Shown piece by piece: positions 16,059-21,991 of a stretch of DNA of 24,042 nucleotides (position 1 is the stretch's first letter; each line of letters starts with the position of its first letter). A program made the position numbers and the translations under genes. Origin of the DNA: Eubacteriales bacterium (GTDB lineage Bacteria; Bacillota_A; Clostridia; Christensenellales; Aristaeellaceae). The stretch lies in assembly GCA_029974035.1 (NCBI GenBank), contig JARKQG010000137.1, positions 1-24,042 of the forward strand, read 5' to 3'. Below the pieces are notes generated by a model. That model made no database searches, had not been told where the DNA came from, and was given only the letters and a program-made list of their open reading frames with translations.

Positions 16059-16085
16059 AGGTGATTCCTCCTCAATCGCTGGGGC

Positions 16086-16451
16086 CTATTCGGCCGCGCC
16101 GATGGTATACTCGTCCACGGGCTTGCCGTTGACGATGTGCTCCGCCACGATGCGCGGCACCATCTCGGGTTTGACCTTGACGTAGGTGACCTTGTCCTGC
16201 CCGGGCAGCGTAATTTCCACCATGGGCTCCAGGCGGCACATGCCGATGCAGCCGGTCTGCGCCACGGTGACGTCCAGCAGGTTGCGCTTGCCGACCTCGT
16301 CCAGGAAGGCCAGCATTACCGGGCGCGCGCCGGCGGCGATGCCGCAGGTCGCCATGCCCACCACCACGCGGGTGCCCTGGTGTTCGCGCCTGAGGTTGAC
16401 CTGGTCTAGGGTCTTCTGGCGGATGGCCTCCAGTTCGGCTAAGGATTTCAT
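16086..16451 (-). CDS. Thioredoxin-like (2Fe-2S) ferredoxin domain protein of the hyd operon
   Basis: A 121-residue protein with a thioredoxin-like ferredoxin fold, as in the C-terminal part of NuoE. It has the motif MATCGIAAGAR (Cys36) and QTGCIGMC (Cys68, Cys72). Only three of the four usual [2Fe-2S] cysteines are present; the position a few residues before Cys36 is not Cys. So it may hold an unusual cluster or none. Small proteins of this kind stand between hydC and hydB in several clostridial and acetogen hyd clusters, with no settled function. ATG 16451 follows GGAGGT by seven bases; a TTG 15 bases further upstream overlaps that ribosome site and is rejected. It lies 27 bases upstream of hydB. 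Confidence 0.88.
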   Translation of the reverse strand: MKSLAELEAIRQKTLDQVNLRREHQGTRVVVGMATCGIAAGARPVMLAFLDEVGKRNLLDVTVAQTGCIGMCRLEPMVEITLPGQDKVTYVKVKPEMVPRIVAEHIVNGKPVDEYTIGAAE

Positions 16452-16496
16452 GTTTGGCACCTCCAAAAAGTGTTGATGAATGAATCGTCGCGGTCT

Positions 16497-17042
16497 TCAG
16501 TCTTCCACCCCGGCGATGCCCTCCGAAAGGAAGGCGTCCAGCCAGGCCAGGATCTCGCCGCCGGAGAGCGGCAGGCCGCCCAGCGCTTCCCGGATGGGGC
16601 GGGTGTCAAAGACAAACGAGCGGTCGTCGATCCGGTAGTCGAGCACGAAGTCCGGCGTTTCCGGGCTTCCGGCCACGAGGGAGAGCATCGTCCCCTTCAG
16701 GTCCCCGAGCGGTGGCAGGTCCACATGGGAGGCCTGGAAAGTTGCGGTCAGCGTCGTGCCGGCGCCCGCCTCGCTCTCCAGGCGGAACGTGCCGCCGCAC
16801 GTCAGCGCGCACTGCTTGAACATCGGAATGCCCAGGCCCACCTTCCGCGTGGTGCGCGTGGTGGCGAAGGGGCTCTCAACCCGGTTTCGCAGCGCCTCGT
16901 CCATCCCGCAGCCGTCATCGGAGATGATGATCGTCAGGGTGTCGGAAGCCCTGTCCAGCCATACGCAGACGCGCACCAGCCTGGCGCCGGCCGCCACTGA
17001 GTTTTGCACCAGATCGAGGATGTGCAGCGCCAGTTCAAACAT
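16497..17042 (-). CDS. Stand-alone HATPase_c protein in the hyd operon
   Basis: A 181-residue protein with a GHKL/histidine-kinase-type ATP-binding fold. The N-box has Asn14 (HILDLVQNSVAAGA), the G1 box is SDDGCGM (41-47), and the lid and G2 region is TTRTTRKVGLGI (61-72). There is no phosphoacceptor-helix domain or sensor, so it is not a complete histidine kinase. It could be an anti-sigma-like or other protein kinase, or an ATP-dependent accessory factor. The C-terminal 75 residues are not a family I recognise. The ATG at 17042 is one base after the hydC stop, with little Shine-Dalgarno, so it is probably translated by coupling. Similar genes occur within hyd clusters of other anaerobes, but their role is unknown. 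Confidence 0.85.
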   Translation of the reverse strand: MFELALHILDLVQNSVAAGARLVRVCVWLDRASDTLTIIISDDGCGMDEALRNRVESPFATTRTTRKVGLGIPMFKQCALTCGGTFRLESEAGAGTTLTATFQASHVDLPPLGDLKGTMLSLVAGSPETPDFVLDYRIDDRSFVFDTRPIREALGGLPLSGGEILAWLDAFLSEGIAGVED

Positions 17043-17043
17043 A

Positions 17044-17523
17044 TTACATCGCCCGGTATTTTTCGACAATGGCCGGAAGGTCATCCGGCACCAGGCGCCC
17101 GTACACGTCGTCGTTGATCATGATGACCGGTGCCAGGCCGCAGGCGCCCAGGCAGCGGGTGTCCTTCAGCGTAAAGCGGCCGTCCCCGGTGGTTTTGCCC
17201 ACCTGAACGTCCAAAAGGGAGATCAGTTTGTCCATGATCGCCTTTGCGCCCTTGACGTAACAGGCGGTGCCCAGGCATACGCCCACCACGAAGCGGCCCC
17301 GCGGTTCCAGCGCGAACTGCGAATAAAAGGTGGCCACGCCATAGACCTCGCTGAGCGTCACGCCCAGCCCGTCGGCTATGTGGATCTGGACCTCTTTGGG
17401 CACGTAGCCGTACAGATCCTGAGCACTCTGAAGCGTCCGCATCACAGCGCCCCGCTGACCCTTGTTTTGCGAAATGACTTCGTCAAGTTGGGTCAGTTTC
17501 TCCTTGTTCTCGAGAAGCGACAT
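17044..17523 (-). CDS. hydC: HydC, NuoE-like [2Fe-2S] subunit of the hydrogenase
   Basis: A 159-residue NuoE/HydC-type protein. An N-terminal helical bundle (about 1-75, with YGYVPKEVQIHIADGLG and VATFYSQF) is followed by a thioredoxin-like [2Fe-2S] domain with the four ligands Cys83, Cys88 (CLGTAC) and Cys124, Cys128 (CLGAC). It is the small electron-transfer subunit that works with HydB and HydA in the cytoplasmic trimer. GGGAGG lies about nine bases before ATG 17523. It is the first gene of the operon, about 60 bases after the predicted transcript start. Confidence 0.94.
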   Translation of the reverse strand: MSLLENKEKLTQLDEVISQNKGQRGAVMRTLQSAQDLYGYVPKEVQIHIADGLGVTLSEVYGVATFYSQFALEPRGRFVVGVCLGTACYVKGAKAIMDKLISLLDVQVGKTTGDGRFTLKDTRCLGACGLAPVIMINDDVYGRLVPDDLPAIVEKYRAM

Positions 17524-17592
17524 GGATCAAGAACCTCCCTTGCTATAAATCGAGGCCATCGTCCGCATGGCCCTGACAATCCACCAAGGCGC

Positions 17593-17622
17593 ATTGTATC
17601 ACAAATCAGCACGGCTGCGCAA
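17593..17622 (-). promoter_or_regulatory. Sigma-A-like promoter of the hydrogenase operon
   Basis: On the minus strand TTGCGC (17622-17617) and TACAAT (17598-17593) are 18 bases apart, and transcription should start near 17586. The -10 region overlaps a small palindrome, TTGT-ATC-ACAA on the plus strand (17594-17604), that could bind a regulator. A further TATAAT (17651-17646, minus) upstream has no good -35. Confidence 0.6.
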
Positions 17623-17770
17623 TCGTCCAGAGGCCGAATGAGTAAAATTATACTTAAAAGAATAAGAAAAATTAACGACAATTGCGTCCGAAAGGCCGGA
17701 TGAGGAAGAAATGTTAAATGTGCGTTTCGCGGCGCCCGATGCCCGACGGGCTCGCGCACGTCGAAACCAG

Positions 17771-17811
17771 TGTAACCATTTTGGCGAAAAAAAGCGAATA
17801 TTCTGGTTACA
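17771..17811. repeat. Inverted repeat TGTAACCA / TGGTTACA
   Basis: A perfect eight-base inverted repeat (17771-17778 and 17804-17811) separated by 25 bases. The same half-site (GTAACC/GGTTAC) makes the terminator-like hairpin at 17893-17921, so four copies lie within 150 bases. The spacer contains the palindrome GAATATTC and a run of seven T on the minus strand. It lies between the hyd promoter and the upstream small RNA unit in a region without genes. Confidence 0.6.
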
Positions 17812-17887
17812 TGACGCTTTTTCCCGAGGCACCCCGCCTGGCGGCCGCGCCAAAAATCCAGCAAATCCGGGGGTTTTTAAAGGACAC

Positions 17888-17921
17888 AAAAAAGGTTACG
17901 CGGCCCAAAACCGTGTAACCT
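17888..17921 (-). terminator. Intrinsic terminator of the small minus-strand unit
   Basis: An eleven-pair stem with one G-U pair (17893-17903 with 17911-17921) and a seven-base loop. Read on the minus strand it is followed directly by TTTTTT (17893-17888). On the plus strand the T-run is weaker (CTTTATTT). No recognisable minus-strand gene ends here. Confidence 0.75.
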
Positions 17922-17967
17922 CTTTATTTCCGCATTTGCGGCGGCGCCGCGCGCCATTTCAGACACC
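17888..17967 (-). ncRNA. Candidate small RNA or attenuated leader, about 80 nt
   Basis: A good sigma-A promoter (17974-18002) points into this stretch and an intrinsic terminator closes it, which gives a transcript of about 80 nt. Between them the RNA has a GC-rich 5' part that can fold on itself, a small hairpin CCGC-AAAU-GCGG, an A-rich single-stranded linker and the terminator stem. No ORF with a ribosome site is seen inside. It could be a free small RNA, or a leader whose read-through would reach the hyd operon 300 bases downstream. No known RNA family is recognised; it is too short for 6S or SRP RNA. Confidence 0.45.
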
Positions 17968-17973
17968 GGAGGT

Positions 17974-18002
17974 ATTATACCTTGAATGCGGCGTTTCGTC
18001 AA
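17974..18002 (-). promoter_or_regulatory. Sigma-A promoter of the small minus-strand unit
   Basis: On the minus strand TTGACG (18002-17997) and a perfect TATAAT (17979-17974) are separated by exactly 17 bases. The -10 lies in a palindrome, AGGTATTATACCT on the plus strand. No gene start follows; the terminator is about 80 bases downstream. Confidence 0.65.
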
Positions 18003-18115
18003 TATGTGAAGCGCTTGAAAAGCGGCCCGCGGTGTAATAATGCGTCGAGGCCGCGCCTCAGCGCGCGCAGTGATGATATTTAACACGTTTTTTGGGTGGA
18101 GGGGGCTTTATTCTG

Positions 18116-18124
18116 TGCTATGAT
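18116..18124 (+). promoter_or_regulatory. Extended -10 promoter of the decarboxylase beta gene
   Basis: TGC-TATGAT gives an extended -10 element about 45 bases before the ATG. No good -35 is seen 17 bases upstream. The leader after it contains GGAGGG (18155-18160), the ribosome site for the gene. Confidence 0.45.
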
Positions 18125-18168
18125 ATATGGGATGATGACCAATCTCTTTATTATGGAGGGATCGTGGG

Positions 18169-19374
18169 ATGCAAACCCTGCTGGCAAGCCTGTTCAACGG
18201 TGTTTTGTACCTGTTTTCGCTGGGTGGAGTCAAGATGCTCATCATGTTCGCAATTGCGGGCATCCTGATTTATCTGGCCATCAAGAAGGACTACGAGCCC
18301 GCGCTGCTTTTGCCCATCGGTTTTGGCGCGATCATGGCCAACCTGCCGCCGATTCTCGGTGCGATGTCTTCTGCCGTGCTGGGCACGGAGGCGGAGCCCG
18401 GCTTTCTGAAGGTGCTGTTTGACGCGGGTATTGCCAACGAGCTGTTCCCGATCCTGATCTTCATCGCCATCGGCGCGATGATCGACTTCTCGCCGCTGAT
18501 CAAGGACCCGTCGATGATCTTCTTCGGCGCGGCGGCGCAGTTCGGCATCTTCGGCACGTTTCTGCTGGCGCTGTTTCTGGTGGGTCCGATCTTCGGGGAA
18601 ACCGATCCGCACATGATCGCCAAGATCTCCGCGGCCATCGGCATCATCGGCGCGGCGGACGGGCCGACGACGCTGTACGTAGCCAATTACTTCAAGCTGG
18701 AAAAGTTCATCGCGCCCATTTCGGTGGCGGCCTACAGCTACATGTCGCTGGTGCCGATCATCCAGCCGCCGGTCATCCGCGCGCTGACCACCAAGGCCGA
18801 GCGTCAGATCCGCATGGTCTACCCCTCGGGCGAGAACCGCGTGTCCAAGACCACGCTGATCCTGCTGCCCATCGTGGTGACGGCGGTGGCGGGCATCATC
18901 GTGCCGATGAGCGTGCCGCTGGTGGGCTCTTTGATGTTCGGCAACCTGATCCGCGAGTGCGGCGTGCTGGAGCGGCTGAGCGAGACGGCGCAGAAGGAGC
19001 TGGCCAATCTGGTCACGATTCTGCTGGGCCTGACCATCGGCTCCACCATGGTGGCCGACCGCTTCCTGCGCTTTGACACGCTGCTGATCCTGGCGCTGGG
19101 GCTTCTGGCCTTTGTGTTCGACACCGCCGGCGGCGTGCTGTTCGCCAAATTCCTGAACCTCTTCCGCAAGGAAAAGATCAACCCGATGATTGGCGCCGCG
19201 GGCATTTCGGCCTTCCCGATGAGTGCTCGCGTCATCCAGAAGATGGCCAAGGAAGACGATCCGTACAACTTTGTGCTCATGCAGGCGATCAGCGCCAACG
19301 TGTCCGGCCAGATCGGTTCGATCGTCGCCGGCTCCATCTTGATTACGCTGGTCACCATGATGATTGCCGGATAA
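18169..19374 (+). CDS. oadB: Sodium-translocating decarboxylase beta subunit (OadB/GcdB/MmdB type)
   Basis: The 401-residue integral membrane subunit that couples decarboxylation of a biotin-bound carboxyl group to Na+ export. It is full length and hydrophobic, with the family motifs GAADGPTTLYVA (Asp164, the conserved membrane Asp), SYMSLVPIIQPPVIRAL, and near the C-terminus GAAGISAFPMSARVIQK. The family includes the beta subunits of oxaloacetate, methylmalonyl-CoA and glutaconyl-CoA decarboxylases, and the sequence alone does not tell which is meant. ATG 18169 follows GGAGGG by eight bases. The carboxyltransferase (alpha) and biotin-carrier genes are not adjacent, so the partner subunits must be encoded elsewhere. 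A tiny one-helix gene follows. Confidence 0.93.
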   Translation: MQTLLASLFNGVLYLFSLGGVKMLIMFAIAGILIYLAIKKDYEPALLLPIGFGAIMANLPPILGAMSSAVLGTEAEPGFLKVLFDAGIANELFPILIFIAIGAMIDFSPLIKDPSMIFFGAAAQFGIFGTFLLALFLVGPIFGETDPHMIAKISAAIGIIGAADGPTTLYVANYFKLEKFIAPISVAAYSYMSLVPIIQPPVIRALTTKAERQIRMVYPSGENRVSKTTLILLPIVVTAVAGIIVPMSVPLVGSLMFGNLIRECGVLERLSETAQKELANLVTILLGLTIGSTMVADRFLRFDTLLILALGLLAFVFDTAGGVLFAKFLNLFRKEKINPMIGAAGISAFPMSARVIQKMAKEDDPYNFVLMQAISANVSGQIGSIVAGSILITLVTMMIAG

Positions 19375-19387
19375 GGGGGGAATGCGG

Positions 19388-19507
19388 GTGTTTGCCAATA
19401 TGAGCATGTACGAGGGCGGGCTGATTGTCGCGCTGCTCGGTCTGGGGTGCACGTTTCTGGTGCTGGTGCTGGTATACTTCCTGGTCAGGCTGCTGAAAAG
19501 ATTCTGA
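19388..19507 (+). CDS. Small single-helix membrane protein, OadG-like position
   Basis: A 39-residue ORF, mostly one hydrophobic helix (GGLIVALLGLGCTFLVLVLVYFLVRLL) with a basic C-terminus KRF. It lies directly after the decarboxylase beta gene and before the terminator, where gamma (OadG/GcdD-like) subunits are often found. Those are also small, with one N-terminal helix, and this looks like a minimal form lacking the soluble tail. GGGGGG (19375-19380) is seven bases before GTG 19388. ATG 19382 is also possible but would be one base from that site. The function as an assembly or stabilising subunit is inferred from position and shape. Confidence 0.7.
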   Translation: MFANMSMYEGGLIVALLGLGCTFLVLVLVYFLVRLLKRF

Positions 19508-19514
19508 CGGCTGC

Positions 19515-19551
19515 GCGGGCGGCGGGGCGAAGGCCCCGCCGCCCGCTTTTT
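19515..19551 (+). terminator. Intrinsic terminator after the decarboxylase genes
   Basis: A 14-pair GC-rich stem (19515-19528 with 19533-19546), loop GAAG, followed by TTTTT (19547-19551). Confidence 0.9.
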
Positions 19552-19558
19552 GGGGGGA

Positions 19559-19891
19559 TTACGGAAAGACCACCTGAACCAGAATCATGTACACCGCCGT
19601 GCCGCCGAAGATCGAAAGGAGCGCGTTTTTGCGCCACAGGTGCAGCGCCGTCACCACGGCGCAGGCCACGACTTCGCAAAGCCCAAAGGGCGGAGCCGTG
19701 AAGTCCATCCCCTTCAGGCAGTAGACCACGAGAAGCGACAGCATGGCCGGCGGCAGCGCGCGGCCCAGGTATTCGATGGCGGCGGGCGGCTTGCGGCCGC
19801 GCCCAAACACCCAGAAGGGGAGAAACCGCGTCAGCGCCGTGGCGGCGGCCATCAGCGCGATGGCGAGGATGAGTTTCGGCCCGTGGGTCAT
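19559..19891 (-). CDS. azlD: AzlD, small subunit of a branched-chain amino acid exporter
   Basis: A 110-residue membrane protein with about four helices and the AzlD-type pattern: ALTRFLPFWVF near the N-terminus, then EYLGRALPPAMLSLLVVYCL, and a C-terminal NALLSIFGGTAVYMILVQ. With AzlC it forms the AzlCD/YgaZH-type exporter of branched-chain amino acids. The ATG at 19891 overlaps the azlC stop as ATGA, so the two are translationally coupled. It ends only eight bases from the terminator of the convergent decarboxylase operon. Confidence 0.92.
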   Translation of the reverse strand: MTHGPKLILAIALMAAATALTRFLPFWVFGRGRKPPAAIEYLGRALPPAMLSLLVVYCLKGMDFTAPPFGLCEVVACAVVTALHLWRKNALLSIFGGTAVYMILVQVVFP

Positions 19892-20598
19892 GGCCGCACC
19901 GCCCCGCTCCGGTTCATCCGGGCCTCAAAAAAGCCGCGGAAGAGGCCCAGCGCCGCCAAAATGATGAGAAGCGCCACCGGCATCATCAGGTTCTGCCCGC
20001 CCAGCGCCAGCCCCGCCGCGCCCGCCAGCGCGCCCAGCGCGAAGGGTTCCCAGGTGCGGACCTTGCGCGCAAGGTCCAGGGTCAGCACCAGAAAGAGCGC
20101 CGTGAGCATGAAATCCAGACCCTTGGTGTTGATGTGGATGAACGCGCCCGCCAGCGCGCCCAGCGCCGTGCCGGCCACCCAGTAGAATTGGCTGAGGACC
20201 GTCACCAGCGCCAGATACGGCCGCCTCGCCTCGCCCGACGGGAGCTTCGCGCCCACCAGCAACGCGTAGACTTCGTCCGTCAGCGCGAAGATCAGGTAGG
20301 GCCGCCAGGGGCCCGCGTCCCGGAAAAGGTCCAGCAGCGACAGGCCGTAGACCATCTGCCGGATGTTGAGAAAGAACACCAGCGCGAACATCGTCAGAAG
20401 GGGCGCGTCCCGGGTGAAGAGGGTCACGGCCAGATACTGCGCCGACCCGGCGTAGACAAACGCGCTCATTGAAAGCGAAACGCCGGGCGCGTACCCCGCC
20501 GCGGACATCATAAAGCCGAAGGCCATGCCCAGGGGAACGTAGCCAAAGAGCACCGGCAGCGTGTCGATAAGCGCCCTGGTCCAGAGCTTGCGGCGCAT
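19888..20598 (-). CDS. azlC: AzlC, large subunit of a branched-chain amino acid exporter
   Basis: A 236-residue membrane protein of the AzlC/YgaZ family. It opens with PVLFGYVPLGMAFGFMM and the signature FVYAGSAQYLAV, followed by LNIRQMVYGLSL and LTDEVYALL, all typical of AzlC. It exports branched-chain amino acids or related compounds together with AzlD. I chose ATG 20598, with GGAGGTG about eight bases upstream; a longer in-frame reading to 20682 runs through the promoter. It is divergent from a small-ORF/metallophosphoesterase operon. Confidence 0.93.
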   Translation of the reverse strand: MRRKLWTRALIDTLPVLFGYVPLGMAFGFMMSAAGYAPGVSLSMSAFVYAGSAQYLAVTLFTRDAPLLTMFALVFFLNIRQMVYGLSLLDLFRDAGPWRPYLIFALTDEVYALLVGAKLPSGEARRPYLALVTVLSQFYWVAGTALGALAGAFIHINTKGLDFMLTALFLVLTLDLARKVRTWEPFALGALAGAAGLALGGQNLMMPVALLIILAALGLFRGFFEARMNRSGAVRP

Positions 20599-20629
20599 AT
20601 TTTTCACCTCCATCGGCGCATTTTTATGC

Positions 20630-20638
20630 ATTATAGCA
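20630..20638 (-). promoter_or_regulatory. Extended -10 promoter of azlCD
   Basis: On the minus strand TGC precedes a perfect TATAAT (20635-20630), about 30 bases before the azlC ATG. The same 12 bases, GCATGCTATAAT, are found at the murG promoter. There is no clear -35. Confidence 0.6.
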
Positions 20639-20675
20639 TGCGGCGCGCGGCCTGCGGCGAAAAAACGGTTAAAAC

Positions 20676-20704
20676 TTGACACCCCGCCCGGGGGAACCTA
20701 TACT
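20676..20704 (+). promoter_or_regulatory. Strong sigma-A promoter of the small ORF/metallophosphoesterase unit
   Basis: A perfect TTGACA (20676-20681) and TATACT (20699-20704) with a 17-base spacer. Transcription should start near 20711, almost at the Shine-Dalgarno GGAGGTG of the first ORF, so the untranslated leader is very short. Confidence 0.8.
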
Positions 20705-20722
20705 TTGAGCGGAGGTGACGCC

Positions 20723-20818
20723 ATGACGCGCTCAGACCTTAGGGCGGCCCGGAGAGCCGCGCAGGCCCATCGAAAGGACAACGCCCGGGGCGCGGACCCG
20801 AAGGAGGGATGTCCGTGA
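20723..20818 (+). CDS. 31-residue basic small protein
   Basis: A short ORF starting at ATG 20723, six bases after GGAGGTG and immediately behind a near-consensus promoter. The product is hydrophilic and rich in Arg, Lys and Ala, with no membrane segment and one Cys near the end. Its stop codon overlaps the GTG start of the metallophosphoesterase (GTGA). So translation of the small ORF would deliver ribosomes to the next gene, and its 3' end carries AAGGAGGG for that gene. It may be a real small protein or only a coupling leader. I do not recognise a family. Confidence 0.55.
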   Translation: MTRSDLRAARRAAQAHRKDNARGADPKEGCP

Positions 20819-21606
20819 GGGCGGAGCGCGTGTGGTTTCGCGGCCTGCCGCCGGAGGGCGCGAGGGTGGAGCGGCTGAACCTGGCCTTTTCCCGCCTGCC
20901 GCCGGCGCTTTCCGGCGCGCGGCTTCTTTTTGTTTCCGATGTGCACGCGGGGTTCACGTTTCCCGAACTGGCGCAGCGGCGGCTGATCGCGCAGATCGAG
21001 GCCCTTGAGCCCGACATGATTCTCTGGGGCGGCGACTTTGCCGAGACGCGCCGGGGCGCGGAGGCGCTGTTTGAGAAAATTGGCGGACTCGCGCCGAGGC
21101 TGGGCATGGCGGGGGTGGTGGGCAACAACGATCGCCGCGCCTTCCGGGGCGCGATGGACGGGCTCTGCGCCCTGGCGGAGCGCGCCGGGGTCCGCCTTCT
21201 GATCAACGGGGAATGGACGCCCGCGGAGGGCCTGACCATCCTTGGGCTGGATGAGGACTACTACGGCACCCCGGACGCGGCCACCCTGGCCGGCGGGGAA
21301 GGGGCGTGGCGGATTCTTTTGTCCCACTCGCCCGTGCCGCTGGAGGCGCTGCTTGGCGGCGCGCCCGTGCCGGAGCTGATCCTGTGCGGCCACACCCACG
21401 GCGGCCAGATGCGCCTCGGGGGCCGGACGCTCTACGACCTGGGCTTTGAAGGCGTGCGCCGGGGCCAGCGCTTTTTTACCGTCCGGGGCGTACTGCGGGA
21501 GGAAGGCGCGGTGGTGGTGGTGTCGGCGGGCCTTGGCTCGAGCAAGATTCCGATCCGGCTTTACTGCCCGCCGGAGATCCAGTTGATCACCCTCGCCGCT
21601 CCGTGA
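20815..21606 (+). CDS. YkuE-like metallophosphoesterase
   Basis: A 263-residue calcineurin-like phosphoesterase. The metal site motifs are in order: FVSDVHAG (Asp42, His44), WGGDFAE (Asp74), VVGNNDRR (about 102-109), LLSHSPVP and CGHTHGGQM. The common third motif GNHD reads GNND here, so the usual catalytic His is replaced by Asn. Replacement at this position is known in other phosphoesterase subgroups. No transmembrane segment is seen. I place the start at GTG 20815, six bases after AAGGAGGG, and overlapping the preceding stop. ATG 20809 would abut the ribosome site. The substrate is unknown; relatives act on phosphodiesters or phospholipids. Confidence 0.88.
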   Translation: MRAERVWFRGLPPEGARVERLNLAFSRLPPALSGARLLFVSDVHAGFTFPELAQRRLIAQIEALEPDMILWGGDFAETRRGAEALFEKIGGLAPRLGMAGVVGNNDRRAFRGAMDGLCALAERAGVRLLINGEWTPAEGLTILGLDEDYYGTPDAATLAGGEGAWRILLSHSPVPLEALLGGAPVPELILCGHTHGGQMRLGGRTLYDLGFEGVRRGQRFFTVRGVLREEGAVVVVSAGLGSSKIPIRLYCPPEIQLITLAAP

Positions 21607-21623
21607 CGGGCGCGGCATCCTCC

Positions 21624-21662
21624 AAAAAAAACGCGCGCCCCCTTCACGGCTGAAAGGGGCGC
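21624..21662 (-). terminator. Intrinsic terminator of the zinc-protein gene
   Basis: On the minus strand a GC-rich stem (21662-21656 with 21641-21635, extended by four pairs after a mismatch, loop GCCG) is followed by an eight-base T-run (21631-21624). It stops the small zinc-binding protein gene and could also shield the convergent metallophosphoesterase gene. Confidence 0.8.
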
Positions 21663-21677
21663 TTCGCATTGGGAATT

Positions 21678-21818
21678 TCAGGGAATGTCCAGGCTGGATT
21701 CGCAGTCCTCGCCGCTCTTTTGGCAGTTCTCGCAGATCATCGCGCCGCAGCGCGCGCATTCGGTCATGGTCCGGGCGTCGGCCGTGCGCCTGCAATGGCC
21801 GCATTCGATCATGGACAT
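21678..21818 (-). CDS. Small cysteine-rich zinc-binding protein
   Basis: A 46-residue protein with seven Cys, arranged as CxxC (6, 9), CxxC (21, 24) and CxxC (29, 32) plus Cys39, the spacing of a compact zinc ribbon or treble-clef finger binding one or two zinc ions. I recognise no named family. ATG 21818 has AAGGAG eight bases upstream, and the gene has its own terminator, which supports it as a real gene. Longer in-frame readings to 21920 have no ribosome site. It stands alone on the minus strand between two plus-strand units. It could bind nucleic acid or protein, but nothing more is visible. Confidence 0.7.
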   Translation of the reverse strand: MSMIECGHCRRTADARTMTECARCGAMICENCQKSGEDCESSLDIP

Positions 21819-21913
21819 GCTCTCAACTCCTTCGATCGTCCAGTATGCCCCCGGCGCGCCCGATTCATGCGCGCTGCAACATTTTGTCAGTTGCATAAGT
21901 CTAATCCCCTGAA

Positions 21914-21942
21914 TTGTCATCCGGCAGGATGTGTGCTACAAT
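21914..21942 (+). promoter_or_regulatory. Sigma-A promoter of the ABC transporter operon
   Basis: TTGTCA (21914-21919) and TACAAT (21937-21942) are 17 bases apart, with TGC before the -10 (extended -10). The leader to the TTG start is about 43 bases. Confidence 0.7.
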
Positions 21943-21991
21943 GTGCCCGAACGCGCCCGCGCGTCGAGCGGGCCGGGAGGAGCGTAAAGCG

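Noticed and set aside
12378..16064. Very long plus-strand open frame of 1228 codons across the hydrogenase operon
   Set aside because: It is antisense to hydA and hydB, which carry complete cofactor motifs. Its product is a His/Ala/Gly/Arg-rich composition typical of antisense frames in high-GC DNA, and it has no ribosome site.
18004..18018. cre-like CcpA site around AAGCGCTT upstream of the decarboxylase gene
   Set aside because: The central palindrome is present, but the outer TG...CA positions do not align with the cre consensus.
17877..18086. Minus-strand 69-codon ORF over the small RNA unit
   Set aside because: Its start lies upstream of the promoter and it has no Shine-Dalgarno, and it reads through the terminator. 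The region is better explained as non-coding.
17524..18168. tRNA or T-box element in the long intergenic region
   Set aside because: No cloverleaf with a GTTCGA-type arm and no T-box core (GGGTGGTACCGCG-like) could be found on either strand.
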